A DNA stretch of 64,000 nt, from contig JBBQAQ010000016.1 in NCBI GenBank assembly GCA_038316435.1, positions 1-64,000 of the forward strand, written 5' to 3'. Position 1 is the first letter of the stretch; each line of letters starts with the position of its first letter. The notes beneath the pieces are model-generated. The model was not told where the DNA came from. It did no database searches and saw only the letters and a program-made list of their open reading frames with translations. Source of the DNA: JACJXF01 sp038316435. GTDB lineage: Bacteria > Bacteroidota > Bacteroidia > Bacteroidales > GCA-2748055. Both the position numbers and the translations under genes were made by a program. This document shows positions 53,372 to 62,161 of the stretch, piece after piece.

Positions 53372-54713
53372 AAATTTCAGATTCAATCTTATTTTAAGGA
53401 TATCGCTTTTTGCTTTATCTGTATTTCTTTTTTTCTTTTTTTTAGAAAGGGAGACCCATATCACACCGGTATTGCTGCTACTGATTATTGCACTTCAGTT
53501 CTATTCGCTTTATAGGTATGTCGACAAGACAAATCGTGATCTGGCAAGCTTTCTGGAATCAATTCGCTTTTCGGAGTTTACAAGATCATTTCAGATTGAA
53601 GGCATGGGATCATCATTTAATGAGCTGAATAAGGCATTTAATGATGTTATTAACGATTTCCAGAAGGTAAGATCCGAGAAGGAAGAGCATTTTCATTATC
53701 TGCAAAGTATTGTCCAGAATATTGATGTGAGCATTATTGCATATCAGCATGATGGGAACATTGAGATGATCAATAAATCGGCCAAAAAGTTGTTTCAGCT
53801 TGGGTCGGTAAAGAATATCACAGCACTTGCTCCTCTTAGTGAAGCTCTGGTTCAAACTTTGCTTGATATAAAGCCCGGCGAGAACAAACTTGTAAAAGTA
53901 CAGGATGAGGACGATTTGCTTCAACTGGCAATTAATGCCACCGAGTTTAAAATTAAAAATAAGGTAATTATTCTGGCTACTATTAAAAATATCCAGAATG
54001 TATTAGAAGAACAGGAAACTGAGGCATGGCAAAAGCTAATTCGTGTTCTAACACACGAGATTATGAATTCCATCACCCCTATTGCGAGCCTTTCTTCAAC
54101 CCTTGAAACAATGATGAAGGATTTCAATAAAACCAGGGAAGAAAATGAAGGAATGGATATGGAGACAGTAAACGAGATTCAACTGGCACTTGAGACTATT
54201 AACAAGCGTAGCAATGGACTATTACATTTTGTAAATACCTACCGAAATCTCACCCGTATTCCGAAGCCAAATTTCAAGATTACCAGAGTTTCTGAGTTGT
54301 TTATTACTATTGGGAGATTAATGGAAGAAGAACTTAGTGAACATCATATAAATCTTACCACCAGTCTTGAACCGGGATCACTTGAAATTTCAATGGATGA
54401 ACAGCTTATTGAACAAGTACTGATCAACCTCATCAAGAATTCCTCGCATGCCCTGGAAGGTAGAAACGAACCGAAAATTGAGTTGCGAGCGTATCTTAAT
54501 AAAAGAGGAAGGCCTACAATTCAGGTTTACGACAATGGTGTTGGGATTCTTAAAGAAGTTTTGGATAAGATTTTTATCCCGTTTTTCACAACAAAACCTT
54601 CAGGTTCGGGGATTGGGCTTAGCTTATCCAGACAGATTCTGAAATTACATGGAGGAACAATCACTGCCCAATCTGACCCGGATGTAGAAACCACATTTAC
54701 TATGACTTTTTAG
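53361..54713 (+). CDS. Sensor histidine kinase (NtrY/AtoS-like)
   Basis: 450 residues. Two N-terminal spans (about 8-24 and 31-47) form a membrane anchor, a PAS domain follows (about 115-205, with ALAPLSEALVQTLL), then HisKA with His in LTHEIMNSITPIASLSSTLE and HATPase with NLIKNSSHALEGRNEPKI, VYDNGVGI and GSGIGLSLSRQILKLHGGTI. There is no large periplasmic loop, so it senses membrane or cytoplasmic signals. The gene overlaps the upstream sigma-54 response regulator by 11 bases and should be its cognate kinase. Confidence 0.93.
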   Translation: MVYKNFRFNLILRISLFALSVFLFFFFLERETHITPVLLLLIIALQFYSLYRYVDKTNRDLASFLESIRFSEFTRSFQIEGMGSSFNELNKAFNDVINDFQKVRSEKEEHFHYLQSIVQNIDVSIIAYQHDGNIEMINKSAKKLFQLGSVKNITALAPLSEALVQTLLDIKPGENKLVKVQDEDDLLQLAINATEFKIKNKVIILATIKNIQNVLEEQETEAWQKLIRVLTHEIMNSITPIASLSSTLETMMKDFNKTREENEGMDMETVNEIQLALETINKRSNGLLHFVNTYRNLTRIPKPNFKITRVSELFITIGRLMEEELSEHHINLTTSLEPGSLEISMDEQLIEQVLINLIKNSSHALEGRNEPKIELRAYLNKRGRPTIQVYDNGVGILKEVLDKIFIPFFTTKPSGSGIGLSLSRQILKLHGGTITAQSDPDVETTFTMTF

Positions 54714-54760
54714 TACCGTTGAGCAATTATTAATATCAAATCAGCCAAGAATCAGATAAA

Positions 54761-55213
54761 TCATTTCTCGACTAGTACACAATTATTCAGCAAAACATCG
54801 AGAAGCATGCCGGAGCATTCTCCGCGCACAGTGATTTGTTCGCCAATGGCATTCTTAATAATATTTTTATCATCTTTCCCGCTAAAAGTGCAGATTACAC
54901 CTGAAAACTGATCGTCAGGCCTAAGTGTGATATTTAAAGTACTATCGATTGAACCGTACTCAACCTGAGCAACATTTCCAGTAATCTCAATGATGTGTCC
55001 TGAGTATTTGGCTGTTGCAGCGGCTTCATCCTTTTCAAATGCTGAATAAAGCTCACCAGAATTAAGAACATATTCAGCCTTTACATTTTTGAGATCTGCA
55101 GGTTTGCGCATAAATTGGTAAAAACCCCAGGAAACACCTGTCACAATTGCAACCAATATAATTATTGCGAATATGCGGAAATGCTTCGATTTTGTGAATG
55201 CAGGACAGTTCAT
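54761..55213 (-). CDS. Membrane-anchored OB-fold (tRNA_anti-like) protein
   Basis: 150 residues. An N-terminal span (about 14-34, FAIIILVAIVTGVSWGFYQF) anchors a domain starting AEYVLNSGELYSAFEKDEAA, then GHIIEITGNVAQVEYGSIDS and GEQITVRGECSGMLLDVLLN, ending CVLVEK. This is the tRNA_anti-like OB fold seen in many Bacteroidota proteins, here with the Cys pair CSGMLL/NNCVLVE. Ligand unknown. It is the last gene of the minus-strand run with YceI, DUF5777 and two cytochromes, from 44 bases after the YceI gene, so it may have a role in the same system. Confidence 0.75.
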   Translation of the reverse strand: MNCPAFTKSKHFRIFAIIILVAIVTGVSWGFYQFMRKPADLKNVKAEYVLNSGELYSAFEKDEAAATAKYSGHIIEITGNVAQVEYGSIDSTLNITLRPDDQFSGVICTFSGKDDKNIIKNAIGEQITVRGECSGMLLDVLLNNCVLVEK

Positions 55214-55257
55214 TTGTATTAAATTTTTAATGTTCTGATAATCAGGTTAATCTAATT

Positions 55258-55809
55258 CTATTTAATAGGATTTGGATATTTTATATTAACTGTGACCTGC
55301 ATTTCGTTTGCAATTTTTTCTCTTACAAGGTTGGGGATAATAATACCGTAATCTTCAGGTTTAACCTGAAATGTAGATTTTGCAATCAGTCCATCAGAAG
55401 TCACCTCAATAGTTCCGGAAACTGCAATTGTTTTGACTACTCCGTGCATATCCATTTTACCTTCTGCCTTTACATTATAAATTCCTGGTTTTGATAATGT
55501 TACGAAGGAAATGTCTGCAATTTTTCCTTTAAAAGTTGTTTTGCCATATTTTTCAGTTTCCATGTAATTCTCATTAAAATGTTCCTGCATTAAAGCTCTT
55601 TCAAAAATGAAAGATTTATTGTTAATGAGGAAAACCACATCACCGGTTGTAATATCTATGATACTGGCAACCTGATTGTTATCTGCTTTAATATCTTCCA
55701 TGGGTGTGTGAGAATAGAATCCTACAAAACCATTCTTTGTAGTGTAACGTTGAGCATTCAAACTAATACTTAGAATCAGTAATGCTGAAATTAACAATAT
55801 GTTTTTCAT
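55258..55809 (-). CDS. YceI-like secreted protein
   Basis: 183 residues from ATG at 55809, which starts a signal peptide (MKNILLISALLILSISLNAQ); the longer frame would put 16 non-hydrophobic residues before it. The YceI barrel is recognised by YTTKNGFVGFYSHTPMEDIK near the start, GKTTFKGKIADI and AEGKMDMHGVVKTIAVSGTI in the centre and FQVKPEDYGIIIPN at the end. Known family: periplasmic lipocalin-like barrels that bind polyisoprenoid lipids such as ubiquinone precursors. It lies between the DUF5777 barrel and the OB-fold protein. Confidence 0.88.
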   Translation of the reverse strand: MKNILLISALLILSISLNAQRYTTKNGFVGFYSHTPMEDIKADNNQVASIIDITTGDVVFLINNKSFIFERALMQEHFNENYMETEKYGKTTFKGKIADISFVTLSKPGIYNVKAEGKMDMHGVVKTIAVSGTIEVTSDGLIAKSTFQVKPEDYGIIIPNLVREKIANEMQVTVNIKYPNPIK

Positions 55810-55881
55810 GTTTTTGGATTGAAATCGATGATTTATTTTGTAATTTATTATAAACATGAAACACTTTTTTCAAGCAAAGGT

Positions 55882-56790
55882 TCACTTCTCTTCATTAACT
55901 GCCTTTTTAAATGAGAACACTCTGGAAATGTTAAAGCCAAAATGAATATCGCCTTTTCCCCATCTCCCAGTTGTTTCGGTAATAAATCCCTTTTCAATCA
56001 TGGCAAGTGAATTGGTGAACATTAGCTGAAAAACATGACCGCCTGTTTCAAGGTCGATACCAATTGATAATGGATCGTATGTTTGTGAACTGGGATAATT
56101 ATTAATTGGATTTAACACATAAAAATACTCAGCATTTAAGCTCAGGCGTTTGGTAAGTTTTGCTCTGCCACCCATGCCAATAGCGTAGGTATCATTTGGA
56201 TCCATTTCGGTGAGCACAAGATTTCTATGCACAACAGTTGGGCTTAATTGCATTGATAACCGAGGGCCGAATTTTCTTGCAACCAGCATCTGATAGGTAT
56301 ATGACATTCTTGACGAGAAATAATTGGTTCTTTCAGGGTCTGAAAACTTAACAGCCATCAAAGCCATAGAACCGTATAGTGACAGTGAAACTGGCATGTT
56401 TCTGGCACCACTAGATTGCCGAAGCAGACTCACTTTCGAAAACCCATCAAAGGTTTTTTCATAAGTACCTCTTCCAACGCCAAACATTAGCCAGTCTGTA
56501 AGTCCATATTCTAAACTAAAATGCACATTCGATTGATCCAGTCCCCAAAGTTCGTAAGCTCCGGAATTGATACGCCCAAAGCGGTGCGAAATGCGGAAAT
56601 CCAATTGTTTTTCGCGCATTCTTTCGATTGATTGACCATTTAATACACGGGTGGATTTAAATGTTGCAGTTGTATAACTAATCTCAGGCTCTGCACCATC
56701 TTCAAGCATATTCAGAAGATCATCCTGGGCAAATGCATAACTGTTTACTGAAAACAGAATGGCAAGAATAAAAAAATTTGCTTTGTTCAT
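55882..56790 (-). CDS. DUF5777-like outer-membrane beta-barrel protein
   Basis: 302 residues with a signal peptide (MNKANFFILAILFSVNSYAFA). TTATFKSTRVLNGQSIERMR and EKQLDFRISHRFGRINSGAY match DUF5777 proteins as I remember them, followed by alternating strands such as VHFSLEYGLTDWLMFGVGRG and AKLTKRLSLNAEYFYVLN, ending IHFGFNISRVFSFKKAVNEE. It should lie in the outer membrane. DUF5777 genes are often seen near c-type cytochromes and YceI genes; here both neighbours are present. Its function is unknown, perhaps a porin that holds a redox partner. Confidence 0.8.
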   Translation of the reverse strand: MNKANFFILAILFSVNSYAFAQDDLLNMLEDGAEPEISYTTATFKSTRVLNGQSIERMREKQLDFRISHRFGRINSGAYELWGLDQSNVHFSLEYGLTDWLMFGVGRGTYEKTFDGFSKVSLLRQSSGARNMPVSLSLYGSMALMAVKFSDPERTNYFSSRMSYTYQMLVARKFGPRLSMQLSPTVVHRNLVLTEMDPNDTYAIGMGGRAKLTKRLSLNAEYFYVLNPINNYPSSQTYDPLSIGIDLETGGHVFQLMFTNSLAMIEKGFITETTGRWGKGDIHFGFNISRVFSFKKAVNEEK

Positions 56791-56873
56791 TATACTTAAA
56801 CTTTATATATTTTCGAAAATCGTTTTTGTTTTGGCTTTATTTAGGGTGCTGTCGGCTTAACATTCCGGGAAAA

Positions 56874-57245
56874 CTAATTTTCCAAAGCTCCGGCATCCAC
56901 CCAAATCTGAAACTGCTGAATTAGGCAATCTTTAAGTTTAGCAGAATTTTTTGGCATAGGCTTATCGCCTATATGCTTTATTGCGCTAAGACAAGCTTGT
57001 TTATTATTTAAAACATTTTGATAGCCTTCAAGGCTGGTGCCTCCGCCTTTGCTATCTGCGCTAACTGCAGAATGACAACTCAGGCAGTTATTATCCAGTA
57101 AAGGGAAAATACTTGAAGAATATGTGACATTTGTGGTATCACAGTTTCCCAGATACTCTCCAGGGTACAAGCTTTCTTCACTATCATAATAACAGGAAAC
57201 ACTTAACAGAGTGAGAGAAACAAAGATTGAAAAAAGATACTTCAT
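56874..57245 (-). CDS. Lipoprotein c-type cytochrome (short, one heme)
   Basis: 123 residues. Lipoprotein signal MKYLFSIFVSLTLLSVSC (Cys18). A single heme site CLSCH at about residues 54-58 (PLLDNNCLSCHSAVSADS), then KPMPKNSAKLKDCLIQQFQI, whose Met is a candidate axial ligand, and WVDAGALEN at the end. This is the short cytochrome type of planctomycete-like domains (cytochrome c in lipoproteins). It is the second of two cytochrome genes (59-base gap) and lies 83 bases before the DUF5777 gene. Confidence 0.85.
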   Translation of the reverse strand: MKYLFSIFVSLTLLSVSCYYDSEESLYPGEYLGNCDTTNVTYSSSIFPLLDNNCLSCHSAVSADSKGGGTSLEGYQNVLNNKQACLSAIKHIGDKPMPKNSAKLKDCLIQQFQIWVDAGALEN

Positions 57246-57304
57246 GGGATTAGTTTTAAATCAGAATACGTCCAAAATTACAGGAATGATTAAAATGAAA
57301 GTTT

Positions 57305-57679
57305 TCATGGGCAGGTTTCTTTAGCACCCTGTTCGATCCAAAGTTTGATTTTTGTTCTGTTTTGCAGTGAAACAGGTCTATCGGGAGGCATCATTTCAGA
57401 GGACCATGTGTTGGTCATTGCTTTATATAACTTGCTTTTACCTGCATCCCCTGGGACAATATTCTGAATTATTCCAGCATAAGTAGTAAGATCAATATCA
57501 TCCCCAAAATGACAATCTCCGCAACTGTTCAGAAAAACAGGCAGAATGTCGGCTTCGAAGCAAATTTCGGGCAGAGCCTGAATATCGTCTTCATGCCGAC
57601 AGGAAGAAACTCCCACGATAAGAAACCCAGATAAAACAATTATAATCAGACCTGATACGAAAAAACTTTGCAAGTTCAT
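57305..57679 (-). CDS. Lipoprotein c-type cytochrome
   Basis: 124 residues from ATG at 57679; an upstream frame exists, but the lipoprotein signal (MNLQSFFVSGLIIIVLSGFL, ending VSSC) begins here. Heme-binding CGDCH (about residues 55-59, in FLNSCGDCHFGDDID), candidate ligand Met in SSEMMPPDRPVSLQN, and ending WIEQGAKETCP. It has the same short planctomycete-type cytochrome layout as the next gene. First gene of a five-gene minus-strand run (cytochrome, cytochrome, DUF5777, YceI, OB-fold), divergent from the M28 peptidase gene with 79 bases between. Confidence 0.85.
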   Translation of the reverse strand: MNLQSFFVSGLIIIVLSGFLIVGVSSCRHEDDIQALPEICFEADILPVFLNSCGDCHFGDDIDLTTYAGIIQNIVPGDAGKSKLYKAMTNTWSSEMMPPDRPVSLQNRTKIKLWIEQGAKETCP

Positions 57680-57758
57680 AGCATGTGTTTTATGAGACAA
57701 GATAGTTGTTATTAAAAGTATTAACAGTTTTTTCTTTACTTTTGTTTTCCAACTTATA

Positions 57759-59417
57759 ATGAAATTCTTTATGAAATTAACCACTGTACTTTGCCTGACA
57801 GGGCTTTTAATAACTGCAACTGTATTTTCACAATCAGGGCAGAATGAAGTTATAAATCTCGCCAAATCGATAAAAACAGAAAGCTTTTTTAGTCATTTAA
57901 GCACGATTTCTTCAGATGCTTTTGAAGGAAGAGAAACAGGAAGTAAAGGGTATGCTCTTGCAGCAGATTATATTGTTAAGGAAATTGAAAAAATAGGTTT
58001 AAAACCCGGTGGTGTTGATGGCACATTCTTTCAACCAATTAACTTTGAGAGCAGGACAATGAATAAGGAGTCTGTAACTATTTCTTTTTCAGACGGGAGC
58101 AAAAATTTAGACGGCGAATACGGCAAAAACATTACTGTTTTACCAAATATTAAATCCTCAAACGTCAATCGGAACGAAGAATTGGTGTTTGTTGGTTATG
58201 GATTGGAAATTCCTGAACTAGGGATTAATGATTTTCAAGGAATTGATGTAAAAGGTAAAACAGTAGTTATTTCTATTGGACTTCCCGAAAATATTGATAA
58301 ACAGAAATACAGGAAATATGTGAATCCTCTGGAGAGAATAAAAATCCTGGAGAAAAAAGGAGTTAGCGGACTCATCTTCTATACCAATCTGGGAATATTT
58401 CAAAATCTGATTTTTAGTCAGTTGAACAAATTTTTTCAAACACCATGGTTTGATTATCAGGATGCTGACCTCAACAATCCAATGCTTGGTTATGGGTCGA
58501 ATCTCCTCTTGTATTCGAAAAAAGATTTTATCAAAGACATTTTCAAATTTAACGAGATAAGTTTTAAGGAAACTACCAAAGCAATGGATAAAGGGCTTTT
58601 TAAGCCGTTTGTATTTAAATCCAGCCTTCAGGTAAAATATACAGCTACCACCAAAAATGTTTCCTGTAAAAATATAGCCGCCATACTTCCTGGTTCTGAT
58701 CCAACTTTAAGTTCGGAGTATCTGATTATTGAAGCTCACCTTGATCATATGGGTATAGGAAAAGCGATTAAAAAGGACTCCATTTATAATGGTGCATGGG
58801 ACAATGCATCCGGTTCTGCAACACTTTTGTCGGTTGCTGAAACTTACAAGCAGATGCCCGAAGCTCCAAAACGTTCTATAATGTTTCTATGGGTTACCGC
58901 AGAAGAAAAAGGTTTACTTGGTTCGAATTACTTTGCAAAGAAACCTACAGTGCCTGCCAGCAAGATCGTTGCAGATATGAGTCTGGATATGGCAGGAGGT
59001 ATTTTCGAGGCAAAAGATATTCTTCCCATGGGATATAAAATGTCGAATTTATCGCAAGCTGTCGATTTTGCAGCCGATAATCTGAATCTTAAGAAAGACA
59101 CAACAAACTCTATGGAAAACGAGTATTTCGAGAGAAGCGATCATTTTTCATTTATCAGTGCAGGGATACCTTCATTATTGCTTTTTGGAGGGATGGATGC
59201 TGTTGATCCAAAAATAAAGGGATTAAAAACTTATGAAAAATGGGAGAAGAAAGTCTACCACTCCCCTTTCGATGACATGAATCAGAATTTCAGTAAAGAA
59301 GCGTTTTTGCAAGGGATTCAGGTGAATTTTCTGATTTCATGGTTTATTGCAAATGAAATGGATGAGGTGAAGTGGAAAAAGGAAAGCATGCAATATAAAA
59401 AATACATCGCTAAATAG
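57759..59417 (+). CDS. Secreted M28-family metallopeptidase
   Basis: 552 residues. Signal peptide (MKFFMKLTTVLCLTGLLITATVF), a PA-domain-like insertion (about 110-230) and the M28 zinc peptidase domain (about 280-500) with LIIEAHLDHMG (His, Asp ligands), GAWDNASGSATLLSVAETYK (Asp), MFLWVTAEEKGLLGSNYFAK (catalytic Glu), MSLDMAGG (Asp) and ERSDHFSFISAGIPSLLLFG (last His). It should be a periplasmic or surface aminopeptidase. Either ATG 57759 or 57771 can be the start. A TACTTTTG box at 57737 supports transcription from about 57750. Confidence 0.93.
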   Translation: MKFFMKLTTVLCLTGLLITATVFSQSGQNEVINLAKSIKTESFFSHLSTISSDAFEGRETGSKGYALAADYIVKEIEKIGLKPGGVDGTFFQPINFESRTMNKESVTISFSDGSKNLDGEYGKNITVLPNIKSSNVNRNEELVFVGYGLEIPELGINDFQGIDVKGKTVVISIGLPENIDKQKYRKYVNPLERIKILEKKGVSGLIFYTNLGIFQNLIFSQLNKFFQTPWFDYQDADLNNPMLGYGSNLLLYSKKDFIKDIFKFNEISFKETTKAMDKGLFKPFVFKSSLQVKYTATTKNVSCKNIAAILPGSDPTLSSEYLIIEAHLDHMGIGKAIKKDSIYNGAWDNASGSATLLSVAETYKQMPEAPKRSIMFLWVTAEEKGLLGSNYFAKKPTVPASKIVADMSLDMAGGIFEAKDILPMGYKMSNLSQAVDFAADNLNLKKDTTNSMENEYFERSDHFSFISAGIPSLLLFGGMDAVDPKIKGLKTYEKWEKKVYHSPFDDMNQNFSKEAFLQGIQVNFLISWFIANEMDEVKWKKESMQYKKYIAK

Positions 59418-59479
59418 TTGATATTCAAGACGTATTCTTAATGCATTAAGCTTATCATCTGATACTTGTCGGATTCCTA

Positions 59480-60139
59480 TTATTTTGATGGGATCACGTA
59501 ATGAAAGATAGCTAAAAAATGCAAAAGGCTGCCGGCAACTACAAATAGGTGCCATACCAGGTGGTGGTATAGAAACTGGAGTTTTGCATAAAAGATAATT
59601 CCGATGGTATAGCACAATCCTCCCCCGAGAATTAAAAGACCTCCTGCCAATGGCATGGAATTAAAAATAGGGACAATTGCAATTACCATTAGCCATCCCA
59701 TAGCAACATATAAAGCCAGAAAAATATAATTCACTCTGCTGTCTGATTTCGCAACGCGGGTGAAGGTCAGAACAATGCCAGCAATCGCCATTCCCCATTC
59801 GAGTCCGAAAATTACCCAGCCAAAAGCTCCGTGAAGAATTACTAAGGAAAGAGGTGTGTAGGTTCCTGCTATCAGCAAAAAAATTGATATCTTATCAAAA
59901 ACAAAAAACAGCTCTTTGGCTTTGCCTTCCTTCAATGCGTGAGCCATTCCGGAAGAGAAATACAATAAAATTAAGGTAGCGCCGTAAATTGAGGTGGTTA
60001 CGATGTGCCAGGCATTGCCGCGAAGTGCTGAAAACACAATCATCAACACCAGACCCGCTGTTGAAAGTAAGGCTCCGCCTAGGTGAGAGATTGCATTGGC
60101 AACTTCTTCCGACTTCCTGTATAAGCGTTGTTCAGCCAT
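59480..60139 (-). CDS. Hemolysin III-type (PAQR-like) membrane protein
   Basis: 219 residues with seven spans and the family opening EEVANAISHLGGALLSTAGL, then ATLILLYFSSGMAHALKEGK (Ser, His metal-site candidates), FVFDKISIFLLIAGTYTPLS and a C-terminal YHHLVWHLFVVAGSLLHFLA with the two His residues of the zinc site. Members belong to the PAQR/hemolysin III superfamily; the name comes from Bacillus cereus hemolysin III, but bacterial roles are mostly unknown. Single gene, convergent with the M28 peptidase gene (62 bases). Confidence 0.92.
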   Translation of the reverse strand: MAEQRLYRKSEEVANAISHLGGALLSTAGLVLMIVFSALRGNAWHIVTTSIYGATLILLYFSSGMAHALKEGKAKELFFVFDKISIFLLIAGTYTPLSLVILHGAFGWVIFGLEWGMAIAGIVLTFTRVAKSDSRVNYIFLALYVAMGWLMVIAIVPIFNSMPLAGGLLILGGGLCYTIGIIFYAKLQFLYHHLVWHLFVVAGSLLHFLAIFHYVIPSK

Positions 60140-60633
60140 ATTTCAATTTTTTGGGTTTAGCTTCAAAGATATGCTATCGATGTGAAATTTGAGGGATGCT
60201 GGCGGGTATTTTTAAACGCAGAATACTGCAAGGGAACAAAGGAATGCGTAGAATTTGATTTGCTTATTAAACGGCTTCTGTGTTTAATATGCTTCAAATA
60301 ATAAGCAAGACTTATCGCCAATGCATCGTATATGTAAAGAAAGTTAATGGTGTAAGAAATTGTTTCAGGTATTTTGAACTAATTGCTTTTAAAATTGCTT
60401 TATACAGGGCAGTTATGTTTTTGGCAAGGTATTGCAGGCTTTTTTCCATTTTGGAAATTCAAATTTTGATGACCTTATATATGGATTAATTTTAAATGTT
60501 AATAAAAAGATATCAATATCAATTTAAAACAAGCACCCCATTATTTGAACATATTTTTAAATAAAACGACCCTAATTCTGACAATTTGCAATCAGATTGA
60601 GGGGATTTTGATCAAAATATCTAAGTTTTTTTG
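60140..60633. other. Intergenic AT-rich region upstream of leuC
   Basis: About 490 bases without a credible gene. A plus-strand frame of 69 codons at 60280-60489 has no recognisable domain and no signal of a start, so it is not called. No leader peptide rich in Leu codons, T-box or terminator stem was seen, so leucine control is not explained by a visible attenuator. Confidence 0.5.
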
Positions 60634-60641
60634 TACATTTG
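60634..60641 (+). promoter_or_regulatory. -7 box of the probable leu promoter
   Basis: TACATTTG fits TAnnTTTG. The nearest upstream TTG (60608-60610) is 23 bases away, longer than the usual 19-21, so the promoter is only half convincing. Start of transcription would be about 60648, 50 bases before the leuC start. Confidence 0.4.
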
Positions 60642-60697
60642 CAGCCTTAAAAAAGAAATAATTAAAACGGGTAACTGATAATTCAAAATTTAAAAAA

Positions 60698-62101
60698 TTG
60701 GCAGGCACAACATTATTCGACAAAATCTGGGATTCGCACGTAATTGAAGTGATAGCTGGCGGACCAAGTATTTTATACATTGACAAGCACCTGATTCATG
60801 AGGTAACAAGTCCGCAGGCATTTGCAGGAATTGAAAACAGAAAACTGAGCGTTTTTCGCCCACAGAATACAGTTGCAACTCCTGATCACAATGTTCCCAC
60901 GGTTGATCAGCATTTACCAATTAAAGATCAGCTTTCGGCATTTCAGGTCGCAAAACTGACTGAAAACTGCAACCGCCATGGCATTACGCTTTATGGTCTT
61001 AATCATCCTTATCAGGGAATTGTGCATGTAATTGGACCAGAGCTTGGCATTACACAGCCCGGAATGACCATTGTATGCGGTGACAGTCACACTTCCACTC
61101 ACGGAGCCTTTGGCAGTGTTGCTTTTGGGATAGGTACATCTGAAGTTGAGATGGTACTTGCTTCACAATGCATCATGCAGCCGAAACCCAAGAAGATGAG
61201 AATAAACGTTGAAGGGAAAACCGGAAAAGGGGTTACTGCGAAAGATATCATTCTTTATATTATTGCTAAAATCACTGCCAGCGGTGGCACAGGCTACTTT
61301 ATTGAATATGCCGGATCGGCTATCAGAAGTCTGTCGATGGAAGGCAGAATGACCATTTGCAATATGAGCATTGAAAGTGGCGCCAGAGGTGGACTTATTG
61401 CCCCTGATGAAACTACTTTTGCATATATCAAAGGACGTAAATTTGCACCAAAAGGAACCGAATTCGATAAAGCTGTTGAGAAATGGAAAACTCTGAAAAC
61501 GGATGCAGACGCAGTATTCGACGTTGAACTAACCTATGATGCGGCAGATATCGAACCCATGATCACATACGGCACCAATCCCGGTATGGGAGCTAAAATA
61601 AGCTCAAGAATACCATCAGCAAAGGATATTGAAGCCGGAAATCTGGTTACTTTCAATAAAGCGCTTGATTACATGGGATTTAAACAGGATGAGCCAATTA
61701 TCGGAAAAACTGTTGATTATGTTTTCGTGGGAAGTTGTACAAACGGTCGGATCGAAGATTTGCGTGAAGTGGCAGAGTTTGTTAAAGGCAGAAAAAAAGC
61801 TGATAACATCACAGCATGGATTGTTCCGGGTTCAAAACAAGTGGAACAACAGGCAATTGCTGAAGGTTTAACTACTGTGCTTGAAGCAGCAGGTTTTAAG
61901 CTTCGCCAACCCGGATGCTCTGCGTGTCTTGCTATGAATGACGATAAAATACCCGCAGGAAAACTTGCTGTGGCAACCTCAAACCGGAATTTCGAAGGCC
62001 GTCAGGGTCCGGGCTCACGTTCAATGCTGGCAAGTCCGCTAACCGCAGCTGCAGTAGCTATTGCCGGTAAAATCGTTGATCCAAGAACAATGCTGAAGTA
62101 A
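60698..62101 (+). CDS. leuC: 3-isopropylmalate dehydratase large subunit
   Basis: 467 residues. The start is a TTG at 60698: MAGTTLFDKIWDSHVIEVI lines up with the normal LeuC start and no ATG is near. Substrate and cluster motifs are intact: VCGDSHTSTHGAFGSVAFGI, VGSCTNGRIED (Cys ligand) and QPGCSACLAMNDDK (two Cys) for the [4Fe-4S] cluster. With LeuD it interconverts 2- and 3-isopropylmalate in leucine synthesis. First gene of leuC-leuD-leuA-like, with 60- and 71-base gaps. Confidence 0.95.
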   Translation: MAGTTLFDKIWDSHVIEVIAGGPSILYIDKHLIHEVTSPQAFAGIENRKLSVFRPQNTVATPDHNVPTVDQHLPIKDQLSAFQVAKLTENCNRHGITLYGLNHPYQGIVHVIGPELGITQPGMTIVCGDSHTSTHGAFGSVAFGIGTSEVEMVLASQCIMQPKPKKMRINVEGKTGKGVTAKDIILYIIAKITASGGTGYFIEYAGSAIRSLSMEGRMTICNMSIESGARGGLIAPDETTFAYIKGRKFAPKGTEFDKAVEKWKTLKTDADAVFDVELTYDAADIEPMITYGTNPGMGAKISSRIPSAKDIEAGNLVTFNKALDYMGFKQDEPIIGKTVDYVFVGSCTNGRIEDLREVAEFVKGRKKADNITAWIVPGSKQVEQQAIAEGLTTVLEAAGFKLRQPGCSACLAMNDDKIPAGKLAVATSNRNFEGRQGPGSRSMLASPLTAAAVAIAGKIVDPRTMLK

Positions 62102-62161
62102 GCTGGAATTTAGATTTGTCATTACTAAATTCCGCAAATCAAAATCTTAAAAATTAAACAG

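Noticed and set aside
60280..60489. 69-codon plus-strand frame upstream of leuC
   Set aside because: No domain, no ribosome site and biased composition; leu leader peptide role not supported because Leu codons are not clustered.
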